Assembly: GCF_010726085.1 (NCBI RefSeq)
Contig: NZ_AP022560.1
Location: 4,650,001-4,714,000 of the forward strand
Direction of reading: 5' to 3'
DNA length: 64,000 nt
Origin: Mycolicibacterium moriokaense
GTDB lineage: Bacteria > Actinomycetota > Actinomycetes > Mycobacteriales > Mycobacteriaceae
Made by a program: the position numbers and the translations under genes. Of this stretch, positions 43,605-51,994 are shown in pieces. Numbering within the stretch: position 1 is the first letter of the stretch; every line of letters starts with the position of its first letter. The notes beneath the pieces were generated by a model. The model worked only from the letters and a program-made list of their open reading frames with translations. It searched no databases and was not told the DNA's origin.

Positions 43605-44413
43605 GCACGTACGAACGCCTGGTCGTCGAGAAGTCCGACGGGGTGGGTTGGCTGATCCTCAATCGTCCGGATGCCGGCAACGCCTTCGACGCGTTGATGC
43701 TCGACGAACTCGAATCCGCGTGGGCGGAACTCGACCGCGACCCCGAGGTGCGTGTCATCGTCAACACGGCCAACGGGAAGTCCTTCTGCACCGGAATGGA
43801 CGTCGTACAGGTCGCCCGTGACAAAGACGCGATGCGCAAGCATTCCCGGCGGACGCGAGACGCCGAACTGAAGATCTCGTCGTGGCACTGCGGCGTGTGG
43901 AAGCCGGTGATCGCGGCCGTCAACGGTGTATGTGCTGGCGGCGGCTTGCATCTGGTCGCCGACGCCGACATCGTGATCGCCGCCGCAGAGGCCACGTTCG
44001 TCGATCCCCACGTGTCGGTGGGCCAAGCCGTCGCATACGAGGCCATCACGCTACTTCGCAAATCGCCGATGGAGGCGATCCTGCGGATGACGCTGAGCGG
44101 CAAGGGCGAACGCATCTCGGCGCAGCGCGCCTACCAGTTGGGCATCGTGTCCGACGTGGTCGCCGGCGATGCACTCCTGTCGACGGCCCAGACCCTGGCC
44201 GAAGCGATCGCCGCCAACTCGCCGACGGCGATGCGGGCCACCAAGAAGGCGCTGTGGCGGTCGTTGGAGGTGGGGCTCAGCCAGGCACGCAAAGAGGCCG
44301 CGATCGCGATCGACCGACTCGCCGGACACCCGGACCAGGAGGAAGGCGCGCGCGCCTGGCTGGAGAAACGAGCGCCCCGGTGGCAACCGTTGGCGACTGT
44401 GGAGGCGCAATGA
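43601..44413 (+). CDS. Enoyl-CoA hydratase/isomerase, tandem paralogue A
   Basis: A 270-residue crotonase-fold protein. Oxyanion elements are NGKSFCTGMDVVQVA and IAAVNGVCAGGGLHLVADADIVIAA, followed by FVDPHVSVGQAVAYEAITLLRKSP. It is clearly paralogous to the next gene through its whole length, with shared blocks such as WHC-x-V-x-KP, ADADIVIAA, ATFVDPHVS and a shared end pattern. The GTG start overlaps the preceding stop. A heteromeric or divergent pair acting on successive intermediates is possible. Confidence 0.9.
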   Translation: MSTYERLVVEKSDGVGWLILNRPDAGNAFDALMLDELESAWAELDRDPEVRVIVNTANGKSFCTGMDVVQVARDKDAMRKHSRRTRDAELKISSWHCGVWKPVIAAVNGVCAGGGLHLVADADIVIAAAEATFVDPHVSVGQAVAYEAITLLRKSPMEAILRMTLSGKGERISAQRAYQLGIVSDVVAGDALLSTAQTLAEAIAANSPTAMRATKKALWRSLEVGLSQARKEAAIAIDRLAGHPDQEEGARAWLEKRAPRWQPLATVEAQ

Positions 44414-45210
44414 CCTACGAACGGCTAATCATCGAGCGGCGAGGCCCGGTCGGCTGGCTCATCAACAACCGCCCCGATCGGCTGAACGCCTACGACGTGG
44501 TGATGCGCGACGAGTTCCGCAGGGCCTGGGCGGAATTGGACGCCGACCCCGATGTGCGCGTCATCGTGCACACAGGCAACGGCAGGGCCTTTCAGGTCGG
44601 TGCCGACGTCGAGGATCTCGACGGCGACGCGGTGCAGCAGTTCCAGGAGACGATGACCAGCCTGGACCTTGGACTGACCGGTTGGCACTGCAATGTCGGT
44701 AAACCGATCATCACGGCGGTCAACGGCGTATGCGCCGGCGGTGGACTGCACTGGGTGGCCGACGCCGACATCGTCATCGCCGCTTCGGACGCGACGTTCG
44801 TCGATCCCCACGTGTCGATCGGTCAGGTGAGCGCCCTGGAGACCATTGCGCTGATGCGCAAGGTGCCCGCCGAGGCCATTCTGCGGATGGCGCTTGTCGG
44901 AAGCCACGAACGGCTCACGGCGCAGCGCGCTTACGAACTCGGCATGATCAGCGAGGTGGTCGATCCGCCCGAGAATCTTCGCGATGTCGCGCAGGCGTTG
45001 GCCGAGAAGATCGCCAAGAACTCTCCGGCCGCGATGCGCGCCACCAAGCGGGCGCTGTGGGGCGCACTCGAACTGGGGCTGACGGACGCCTGCCGCGAGG
45101 GCGCCAAGCACCTGACGTCGATGTGGGGACATCCCGACCAGAACGAGGGACCGCTGGCGTTCGCGGATAAGAGGACGCCGAACTGGGCCCCGCTGGAGGC
45201 CGACTCGTGA
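44410..45210 (+). CDS. Enoyl-CoA hydratase/isomerase, tandem paralogue B
   Basis: A 266-residue crotonase-fold protein directly downstream of its paralogue. Oxyanion elements are NGRAFQVGADVEDLD and ITAVNGVCAGGGLHWVADADIVIAA, then FVDPHVSIGQVSALETIALMRKVP. Differences from paralogue A concentrate in the substrate loop after the first oxyanion strand (six fewer residues). Both lack an obvious second catalytic Glu in the usual place. The ATG overlaps the preceding stop by 4 bases. Confidence 0.9.
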   Translation: MTYERLIIERRGPVGWLINNRPDRLNAYDVVMRDEFRRAWAELDADPDVRVIVHTGNGRAFQVGADVEDLDGDAVQQFQETMTSLDLGLTGWHCNVGKPIITAVNGVCAGGGLHWVADADIVIAASDATFVDPHVSIGQVSALETIALMRKVPAEAILRMALVGSHERLTAQRAYELGMISEVVDPPENLRDVAQALAEKIAKNSPAAMRATKRALWGALELGLTDACREGAKHLTSMWGHPDQNEGPLAFADKRTPNWAPLEADS

Positions 45211-46658
45211 GCCTTGCGCAGTTGCTCGACGGCCTGCCAGATGTCGCGGTGCACACGCTCGGTGGCGACGTCTCCCGGGACGAACTCGTCTCGAGTGCCG
45301 AGCAGCTCGGCGATAAGCTGCGGGACACCGGTGTCGCCACCGGCGCGGTCGTCGCCGCGATGCTGCCCAACGACGCCACCACGATCGCCGCATTGTTCGG
45401 GACGTGGCGCGCCGGTGGTGTGTACACGCCGCTGAACCCGAGGACCGCCGACGCCGAACTGGTCACCCAACTCGAGACACTGCGGCCCGTCGCCGTCGTC
45501 ACGACACCCGATCTCGCGGACCGCTTCGCCACGGCGAACGTGACGGTCGTGACCGGAGCGGAGTTGGCGTGGTCACTGAGTTCGGTCTCGACACCGCGCA
45601 GCGATGCACGGCACTACGACGACGATGTTGCACTGCTGCAGTTCACGTCGGGCACCACGGGGCCGCCGAAACCGGTCCCGCTGCGTCATTCGACGGTGCT
45701 CGACCTGATCGACCGGCTGCTGGCAAAGCTACGCGGGGCCAAAAGTGGTGCCGCCGGGTCGGACCGGGCACCGATGCCCAATCTGGTGCCGCTATCACTG
45801 TCGCTGTGGGCGGGTATCTATCAGGTGCTGTTCGCGTTCCGTGCAGGCTCGGGTGTCGTGCTGATGGACAAGTTCGCCCCGGCCGATTTCGCCGCGCTGG
45901 TCAAGCGGCATCAGTTGCGCTCCACGGTGTTACCGCCGGCGGCGCTGACGATGGTGCTGCACGACGATGCGGTGACCGACCTGTCGCCGCTGAAGATCGT
46001 GCGCTCGATCACCGCACCCCTGTCCCCCGTACAGGCTGGCCGGTTCCGCGACAAATTCGGCGTGATCGTGCTCAACTCGTATGGCCAGACTGAACTCGGC
46101 GGTGAGGTGGTCGGGTGGTCGGCTGCCGACGCACGCGAATGGGGCGAGACCAAGCTTGGCTCGGTCGGACGCCCGCTGCCGGGCATCGACGTCACGATCG
46201 TCGACGACGAGGTGATGGTGCGCACCCCCACCACCGCTGCGCGCAGGATCGACCCGGCGTTTCTCGACAGGCTGACCGACGACGGATGGTTCCACACCGG
46301 CGATCTCGGCTGGTTCGACGACGACGGTTTCCTCTGGCTCGACGGCCGGGTGTCCGACATGATCAACCGCGGCGGACTCAAAGTTTTTCCCGGCACCGTC
46401 GAGGACGTCCTCGTCGCCGCCGAGGGAGTGCGCGAAGCGGCGGTCGTCGGTGTCCCCGACGACCGGCTTGGCGAGGTTCCCTGGGCGTTCGTGGTGCGGG
46501 GCGACGATTGCGTGTCGGAGGACGACCTCGTTTCGTGGTGTCGAGAGCGATTGACGCCGTACCGCGTACCCGCCCGAATTGTGTTTGTCGACCGACTGCC
46601 GCGCAATGACGTCGGCAAGGTCGTCAAACGCGAACTGGCAGCGCTGGCCGACGTGTGA
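45207..46658 (+). CDS. Acyl-CoA synthetase (AMP-binding), third of the island
   Basis: A 483-residue adenylate-forming ligase, compact at the N-terminus (about 40 residues shorter than most). The P-loop is LQFTSGTTGPPKPVPLRH, the aromatic-pocket region is NSYGQTELGGEVVGW, the hinge is FHTGDLGWFDDDGFLWLDGRVSDMINRGG (from about 364) and the catalytic Lys lies in RNDVGKVVKREL. It probably activates an intermediate that has lost its CoA, or a second substrate, within the eight-gene operon. GTG start, 4-base overlaps on both sides. Confidence 0.9.
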   Translation: MSLAQLLDGLPDVAVHTLGGDVSRDELVSSAEQLGDKLRDTGVATGAVVAAMLPNDATTIAALFGTWRAGGVYTPLNPRTADAELVTQLETLRPVAVVTTPDLADRFATANVTVVTGAELAWSLSSVSTPRSDARHYDDDVALLQFTSGTTGPPKPVPLRHSTVLDLIDRLLAKLRGAKSGAAGSDRAPMPNLVPLSLSLWAGIYQVLFAFRAGSGVVLMDKFAPADFAALVKRHQLRSTVLPPAALTMVLHDDAVTDLSPLKIVRSITAPLSPVQAGRFRDKFGVIVLNSYGQTELGGEVVGWSAADAREWGETKLGSVGRPLPGIDVTIVDDEVMVRTPTTAARRIDPAFLDRLTDDGWFHTGDLGWFDDDGFLWLDGRVSDMINRGGLKVFPGTVEDVLVAAEGVREAAVVGVPDDRLGEVPWAFVVRGDDCVSEDDLVSWCRERLTPYRVPARIVFVDRLPRNDVGKVVKRELAALADV

Positions 46659-47140
46659 GCACGATCGTCCTGGATCCCTCCCAGGCGCTGACGAGGGCAC
46701 TCGGCGACATCGGTGACGTCGGCGTGATCGCCTTCTCTTCCGATGACGCCGACGAGACGATGTGGCAGACGCTTGTCGCAATGCAGGCCGCATACCGCAC
46801 CGGGGACCGCCGGATCGTGCTGGTCGTGCCGACCATCGGGATGGCGGGTGCAACCGGGGCAGTGGCCTATACGACTGCGGTCGAGGGCATCAGAGCGATG
46901 GCGAAATCCGCTGCGCGTCAATGGGGATCGCAGGGTGTCGGCGTGAACATCGTCGCGGCGCCGTCGCATCTGTTCGCATACGATGTCGATGCCTCGCACC
47001 TACTCGCTGCCGCGGTGGCTGATGACGACGGTCTGATTCGGTCGGTTGTCGAGACGGCGAAGTTCTTGCTCCGCGACGACCTTCGGCACCTGAACGGCGA
47101 GACCGTGATCGTCGACGGAGGCCAGGTGATGCTGCCGTGA
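46655..47140 (+). CDS. Degenerate short SDR-like protein lacking cofactor and catalytic motifs
   Basis: A 161-residue protein with the C-terminal half of an SDR fold. It keeps the pattern AYTTAVEGIRAMAKSAARQWGSQGVGVNIVAAPS (active-site helix and following strand) and the terminal LRDDLRHLNGETVIVDGGQVML, but has no TGxxxGxG cofactor motif, no NNAG, and the Tyr-x3-Lys signature reads Tyr-Thr-Thr-Ala-Val. It overlaps a complete SDR gene by 4 bases. It is probably a non-catalytic subunit of a hetero-oligomeric SDR. The gene is intact, not frameshifted. Confidence 0.75.
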   Translation: MSTIVLDPSQALTRALGDIGDVGVIAFSSDDADETMWQTLVAMQAAYRTGDRRIVLVVPTIGMAGATGAVAYTTAVEGIRAMAKSAARQWGSQGVGVNIVAAPSHLFAYDVDASHLLAAAVADDDGLIRSVVETAKFLLRDDLRHLNGETVIVDGGQVMLP

Positions 47141-47889
47141 GCCTCGACGGTCACACAGTGCTGGTGACGGGTTCGGGCGCCGGTGTGGGACGTGGGATCG
47201 CATTGGCGCTTGCCGCCGAGGGCGCACACGTCGTCGTCGCATCCCGCTCCGACAGTGGCGTTGCCGGCGAGATCATCGCGCGAGGCCACCGTGCGACGTG
47301 GGCACCCTGTGATGTGACGGCACCCCGGCAGGTGGCTGCGGCGGTCGGAGCGGCCCTGAGCGAAACGGGCCGACTGGACGCCGTGGTGCACAACGCGACG
47401 AGCAACAGGTCGAGCCGGCCACATCGACTCGAGGACGTGGACAGATCCTCGTGGGACGATCATTTCGCGGTGTCGGTCGGCGGTGCCCAGCACTGCGCCT
47501 TCTCCGCGCTTGACGCGCTGCGGGAGCGCGGTGGCACGTTCCTGGTGTTCACCTCGCCCGCCGGTATCGAGGGCAGCTCGACGCTTCCGCTCTACGCCAC
47601 CATGAAAGGTGCGTTGCGCGGCTTCGCCAAGAGCCTCGCGCGGGAGTGGGCGCCGCATCGGATCACCGTCAATATCGTTTCGCCGCTGGCCTATTCGCCG
47701 GCGATGACGGCAGCGATCGAAGCGGACCCGGCCATGGAGGAGCGACTGTCAAGGCGGATTCCGCTGGGATGGATCGGCGATCCCGAGCGCAACATCGGGT
47801 CGGCGATCGCGTTTCTGGTCGGACCATCGGCTCGGTACATCACCGGCCAGACCCTCGGCGTCGACGGCGGCCATTTCATGAATCTCTGA
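47137..47889 (+). CDS. SDR-family oxidoreductase (catalytic partner)
   Basis: A 250-residue SDR with all key elements: cofactor motif VLVTGSGAGVGRGIAL, AVVHNATSN in place of NNAG, Ser in LVFTSPAGIEG, Tyr-x3-Lys in LYATMKGALRG, and the C-terminal ITGQTLGVDGGHFMNL. It likely oxidises or reduces a hydroxy/oxoacyl-CoA. It is the last gene of the 40286-47889 operon and is coupled to the degenerate SDR before it. Confidence 0.9.
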   Translation: MSLDGHTVLVTGSGAGVGRGIALALAAEGAHVVVASRSDSGVAGEIIARGHRATWAPCDVTAPRQVAAAVGAALSETGRLDAVVHNATSNRSSRPHRLEDVDRSSWDDHFAVSVGGAQHCAFSALDALRERGGTFLVFTSPAGIEGSSTLPLYATMKGALRGFAKSLAREWAPHRITVNIVSPLAYSPAMTAAIEADPAMEERLSRRIPLGWIGDPERNIGSAIAFLVGPSARYITGQTLGVDGGHFMNL

Positions 47890-47923
47890 CCCCGCTGCCG
47901 ACGGATATCACGGTTTGCTATGT

Positions 47924-47941
47924 TGAGAATAAACATTCTCA
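47924..47941. promoter_or_regulatory. TGAGAA-N6-TTCTCA palindrome, site 4
   Basis: TGAGAAT-AAAC-ATTCTCA is a perfect 18-bp palindrome with 7-bp arms. Its first base overlaps the TATGTT -10 (47919-47924) of the amidohydrolase gene, so a bound regulator would cover the transcription start. Confidence 0.78.
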
Positions 47942-47956
47942 CCTTTGGAGGCGAAG

Positions 47957-49135
47957 ATGGACGACACGAGGGCATTCGAGGTGTGGGATGCCGATAACCA
48001 CATGTACGAAACCATCGACGCCTATACGCGGTACCTGCCGCAGAAGTACTCGGAAGCCCTCAAATTCGTCGACATCAAGGGACGCAAGAAGCTGCAGATC
48101 CTGGGCGTCGTCACCGAGACCATCCCCAATCCGACGTACGAAGTGATCCCTACCCCGGGGGCGTGGTCTGACTACTTCCGCGGCATCAACCCCGAAGGCA
48201 AGACGCTGCGTGAGCTGGCCGAGCCGATCCGGTGCCCCGACGAGTTCCGTCGACCCGACCTGCGCTTGGCGCTGATGGACCGTCAGGGAGTCGACGGTGC
48301 GGTGATGTTCCCGACGACGGCGGGCATGCTCGAGGAGCGGACCAAGTCCGACACCGAGCTGACCCACGCCATCACGCACGCCTTCAACCGCTGGCTGCTC
48401 GACGACTGGACATTCAACTACCAGAACCGGATCTTCCCGGTGCCCGCGATTTCGCTCAACGATCCGGCGCTGGGAGTCCGGGAGCTGGAATGGTGCTTGG
48501 AGAACGGCGCCAGGACGGTATTGATCCGACCGGCCCCGGTTCCGCGCGAAGACGGAACGTCGCGCTCGGCGGCGCTGCCGGAGTTCGACGACTTCTGGCG
48601 GCTGGTGGAGTCATCGGGAATTTCGGTCCAGATGCACAACTCGGATTCCGGTTATGAGCGCTATGTCGACGACTGGGAGGACGCCGCCGAATTCAACGGT
48701 TTCGCGTTGAGCAAGCTGCGAGGCTTCATCTACGAGGAGAGCCGCAACATCTTCGATACCCTTGCGGCCTTCATCGCGCACGGGGTATTCGAGCGGTTCC
48801 CCGGGCTGCGCATCGGAGTGATCGAGAACGGCGGATCGTGGGCGAACCGGCTCTTGGACGTGTTCGACCGCGTGTACCGCAAGCGACCGTATGACTTCAG
48901 TGAGCATCCTGCCGACGTCTTCCGCAGGCATGTATGGATCAACCCCTTCCACGAAGAGGACATGTCCCAGCTCGTCGATCTCCTCGGCGCGGACCGGGTG
49001 ATGTTCGGTTCGGATTACCCGCATCCGGAGGGTTTGGCGGATCCAGTGGACTTCGTCAGAGAGCTCGAAGGTTTACCAGCCGAGACCACGGCAAAAGTGA
49101 TGGGCGGCAACCTCAAGGAACTGATCGGGTTGTAG
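47957..49135 (+). CDS. Metal-dependent amidohydrolase (Amidohydro_2 family)
   Basis: A 392-residue TIM-barrel hydrolase. The N-terminal metal motif appears as VWDADNHMYETIDAYTRYLP and the C-terminal one as VMFGSDYPHPEGLADPVDFV; an additional conserved block is IGVIENGGSWANRLLDVFD. It is close in pattern to the gene at 59893 (same DxH-YET opening and SDYPH-x-EGLA end), less so to the one at 30652. ATG 47957 is chosen: GGAGG lies 5-9 bases before it. It is probably monocistronic, under the palindrome at 47924-47941. Confidence 0.87.
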   Translation: MDDTRAFEVWDADNHMYETIDAYTRYLPQKYSEALKFVDIKGRKKLQILGVVTETIPNPTYEVIPTPGAWSDYFRGINPEGKTLRELAEPIRCPDEFRRPDLRLALMDRQGVDGAVMFPTTAGMLEERTKSDTELTHAITHAFNRWLLDDWTFNYQNRIFPVPAISLNDPALGVRELEWCLENGARTVLIRPAPVPREDGTSRSAALPEFDDFWRLVESSGISVQMHNSDSGYERYVDDWEDAAEFNGFALSKLRGFIYEESRNIFDTLAAFIAHGVFERFPGLRIGVIENGGSWANRLLDVFDRVYRKRPYDFSEHPADVFRRHVWINPFHEEDMSQLVDLLGADRVMFGSDYPHPEGLADPVDFVRELEGLPAETTAKVMGGNLKELIGL

Positions 49136-49205
49136 TTGTTGACGCTCGATGAATGTGAGTGCGGTGGTCAGCCACGGCGCGACCGCCTACGAAGGTTGCT
49201 TGTGA

Positions 49206-49712
49206 TCAGTCCAGCGGCGCATATGGGGCGATCAAGAACTCGTAATAAGCGAGGGCGAAGTCGTCGGTGAGTACATCGGCGTACGTACTCGTGAAAGATG
49301 CGTCGTGAATGTACGTGTAGGTGTGGATCTGCCCTTCTGCGATAGTCATGAACACTGCGCCCCGGATGCTGTACGGCCGGTCATTCGGAGCAATCTCCAC
49401 ATTCCCGATCACCCAGGGTCGCGAGAATGTGCCGGTCTCCACGACCTGCAACACGACCCGGTCCCCGTCTGAAAGTACCTCGACGACCTGCCACGACACG
49501 TCAGGGAATGCGCTGAGGAAATTGTCCGACATGGCCACGTAGTTCGCTTTGCCCAACGGTTGCCACAGGGTCTCCTCACCGAGGCGGACAAAGTCATCGG
49601 CAAGCAGGTCGTACATCGCTTTCGGGTCAGCCCCCATTGCGGCGGCGAATCGCAGCGCGACGGCCTCATAATCATTCTTGGCGGCTATATCCCCCTGCTG
49701 TCGTTCACTCAT
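49206..49712 (-). CDS. NTF2/SnoaL-like protein
   Basis: A 168-residue alpha+beta cone protein of the SnoaL/ketosteroid-isomerase superfamily: NDYEAVALRFAAAMGADPKAMYDLLADDFV, then WQPLGKANYVAMSDNFLSAFPDVSWQVVEVL and a run of strands. It could be an isomerase, a hydratase or a ligand-binding protein. It is now separated from the matching minus-strand operon (51431-55239) by the IS element, so its expression may have been lost or taken over. Confidence 0.75.
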   Translation of the reverse strand: MSERQQGDIAAKNDYEAVALRFAAAMGADPKAMYDLLADDFVRLGEETLWQPLGKANYVAMSDNFLSAFPDVSWQVVEVLSDGDRVVLQVVETGTFSRPWVIGNVEIAPNDRPYSIRGAVFMTIAEGQIHTYTYIHDASFTSTYADVLTDDFALAYYEFLIAPYAPLD

Positions 49713-49844
49713 GGCACTACGACTCGATGGCGCGTGCCCCACACCCCATGATGTCCGTTACTCATGGCTCTCCTCTGCCCCTTGCGTCTGCCCCAAAGTC
49801 AGCATGTCCGAACAACGTTCGCGTCACCTTGTGCCATACCGACC

Positions 49845-49852
49845 AAGAAGCG
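49845..49852 (+). repeat. Target-site duplication, left copy
   Basis: AAGAAGCG directly abuts the left end of the IS256-type element and is repeated at 51305-51312. Confidence 0.9.
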
Positions 49853-51304
49853 GGGTAAGTCCCCTGGTGTGGTGGGGTTTCGGGAGCTGAGGCCGATGGT
49901 GCTGGGTGTGTCGTTGCCGGTGTTGGGGTGGGCCATCGCGTAGTGGTCAGTGAGTTACCTACCAAGTGACTCAACAGGAAGACACACGACGCGATGACCC
50001 AGGATCATTCTGCCCTGCTTGCCCAGCTCGACGCGCTCAAGTCCGCTGATGCGAGCGCAGTGTTTGCCGAATTGATCCGCGCCGGCCTGCAGCAGCTCAT
50101 CGAGGCCGAGGCCACCGCCACGATCGGCGCGGGCCGCTATCAGCGCAGTGACGAACGCACGGTGCACCGCAACGGGCACCGCCCGAAGACAGTGTCGACC
50201 ACCTCAGGCGATATTGAGGTGCAGATCCCCAAGCTGCGGGCTGGGTCGTTCTTCCCGTCGCTGTTGGAGCGGCGCCGCCGTATCGACAAGGCGTTACACG
50301 CGGTGATCATGGAGGCCTACGTGCACGGCGTGTCGACCCGCAGTGTCGATGACCTGGTCGCGGCGATGGGCGTCGCGGCGGGGGTCTCCAAGTCGGAGGT
50401 CTCACGGATCTGCGCGGGCCTGGATAAGGAGATCGAGGCGTTTCGGACCCGCAGCTTGACCCACACGCAGTTCCCGTACGTGTTCTGCGACGCGACGTTC
50501 TGCAAGGTGCGTATCGGGGCGCACGTCGTCTCTCAGGCCCTGGTGGTGGCTACCGGGGTCTCCCTCGAGGGCACCCGTGAAGTGCTGGGCACTGCGGTCG
50601 GTGACAGTGAGTCCTTCGAGTTCTGGCGAGAGTTTCTGGCGTCGCTGAAAGCCCGCGGCCTGACTGGGGTGCATCTGGTGATCTCCGACGCCCATGCCGG
50701 GCTCAAAGCCGCGGTGGCGCAGCAGTTCACCGGTTCATCGTGGCAGCGGTGCCGGGTACATTTCATGCGTAACCTGCACACCGCGGTCGCCGCCAAACAC
50801 GCGCCGGCGGTGACTGCGGCGGTCAAGACGATCTTCGCCCACACCGACCCCGCCGAGGTCGCCGCCCAGTGGGACCGCGTCGCCGACACCCTGGCCCCTA
50901 GCTTCCCGAAAGTCGCGGCCATGCTCGGCGAGGCCAAGACCGACGTGCTGGCGTTCACCGCGTTCCCGCGGGCGCACTGGCAGAAGATCTGGTCGAACAA
51001 CCCCATCGAACGGCTCAACAAGGAGATCAAGCGCCGCGCTGATGTCGTGGAGATCTTCCCCAACCCCGCAGCGTTCCTGCGCCTGGCCACCGCGGTAGTC
51101 ATCGAAGCCCACGACGAGTGGCAGGTCACCCGCCGCTATCTTTCCGATGTCTCCATGGACGAACTACGCGCCGTCATCGAGACAAAACACGCCGCGGCAG
51201 CACTTGTCAAACAACACCAAATCACCTAGCGTTCAACATGACTCGTTGATCGCAACGCGTGAACCACGCCAGATCCGAAGTCCACCACTCCCCGGGACGC
51301 TATC
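49853..51304 (+). mobile_element. IS256-family insertion sequence
   Basis: A complete 1452-bp element. The ends are imperfect inverted repeats of about 24 bp: left GGGTAAGTCCCC then TGGTGTGGTGG, right (complement) GATAGCGTCCCG then GGGAGTGGTGG. An 8-bp target duplication AAGAAGCG flanks it exactly, as expected for IS256-type transposition. It carries one transposase gene reading rightwards and has inserted between two minus-strand genes of one apparent operon. The intact duplication suggests a recent insertion. Confidence 0.92.
49994..51229 (+). CDS. IS256 (mutator-type) transposase
   Basis: A 411-residue DDE transposase. The catalytic triad is visible as Asp166 (VFCDATFCKVRIG), Asp232 (VISDAHAGLKAA) and Glu339 (NPIERLNKEIKRR). 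The family C/H motif is WQRCRVHFMRN at 250-260. The N-terminal region GAGRYQRSDERTVHRNGHRPKTV is the usual DNA-binding lead-in. Full length, without frameshift, so probably active. Confidence 0.96.
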   Translation: MTQDHSALLAQLDALKSADASAVFAELIRAGLQQLIEAEATATIGAGRYQRSDERTVHRNGHRPKTVSTTSGDIEVQIPKLRAGSFFPSLLERRRRIDKALHAVIMEAYVHGVSTRSVDDLVAAMGVAAGVSKSEVSRICAGLDKEIEAFRTRSLTHTQFPYVFCDATFCKVRIGAHVVSQALVVATGVSLEGTREVLGTAVGDSESFEFWREFLASLKARGLTGVHLVISDAHAGLKAAVAQQFTGSSWQRCRVHFMRNLHTAVAAKHAPAVTAAVKTIFAHTDPAEVAAQWDRVADTLAPSFPKVAAMLGEAKTDVLAFTAFPRAHWQKIWSNNPIERLNKEIKRRADVVEIFPNPAAFLRLATAVVIEAHDEWQVTRRYLSDVSMDELRAVIETKHAAAALVKQHQIT

Positions 51305-51312
51305 AAGAAGCG
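51305..51312 (+). repeat. Target-site duplication, right copy
   Basis: The second AAGAAGCG, directly after the right inverted repeat of the IS256-type element. Confidence 0.9.
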
Positions 51313-51430
51313 CACAGCGCCCCTTGAACACGCAGGCATAGAACACCGCTACATGATATGTAAAGTTGACCAGTCGATGTGGCGAATGTCCGGATACCCG
51401 CGCAATTACGGGCTGCCCAGATGGGCGCGC

Positions 51431-51982
51431 TCAGTTGCGGGAACCACCCTCGCGCAAGAAGTTGACCGTGTACTGCTGGCTCGTCAATCCCTTCGGCTCG
51501 AGCCCGACGAGGGCAAGCAACTGCTCCCACTTGTCAGGGTCGACGAACCAGTCCCAACGGGTGACCTCGCCTGCCTCGTTGATCCAGATGTAATCCCACT
51601 CGCGCAATTCCAACACTGACCCGTCGGGGAGTGTCCCCGCGTAGGTGTCGCAGGACGAGAAACCCCATTCCCCGGCAACACATTCGAACGGGCTGACAAG
51701 GCGATAATCCGGCATGTGCTTCCACCACATGCGCCATTCCGCCGTGAGCATGTCGCCGTCAGGCGCGTACTCGGCCATGGCCGCCGCGACCTCGTCCGAG
51801 AACATCTCGGCCGCCGATTGTGGGGTGCCATCGTTGAAATGGGGACTCATCATCACGTAATCGGGGGCAAAGACGAACTTCTCACCGAAGTTCACGTGGC
51901 GGCCACGGTCGATCGGTTTCGCATAGCCTTCCCACTTTTGGAAAGCGATCTCTTTGTTCAAGGCCACGCGGTCGCTGCTCAT
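51431..51982 (-). CDS. NTF2/SnoaL-like protein
   Basis: A 183-residue protein of probable NTF2 superfamily fold. It is Trp-rich (TAEWRMWWKHMPDYRLVSPFECVAGEWGF; WDYIWINEAGEVTRWDWFVDPDKWEQLL), with the pattern of a SnoaL-type cone with an aromatic cavity. Function unknown; an isomerase or lyase acting on a bulky ligand is possible. It is the last gene on the intact side of the operon interrupted by the IS, 12 bases after the LLM gene. Confidence 0.72.
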   Translation of the reverse strand: MSSDRVALNKEIAFQKWEGYAKPIDRGRHVNFGEKFVFAPDYVMMSPHFNDGTPQSAAEMFSDEVAAAMAEYAPDGDMLTAEWRMWWKHMPDYRLVSPFECVAGEWGFSSCDTYAGTLPDGSVLELREWDYIWINEAGEVTRWDWFVDPDKWEQLLALVGLEPKGLTSQQYTVNFLREGGSRN

Positions 51983-51994
51983 GTCTCCCCCTGG

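Noticed and set aside
49713..51430. A gene broken by the IS element
   Set aside because: Joining the flanks at the AAGAAGCG duplication gives only a short minus-strand frame of about 45 codons without domain features, so the insertion seems intergenic.
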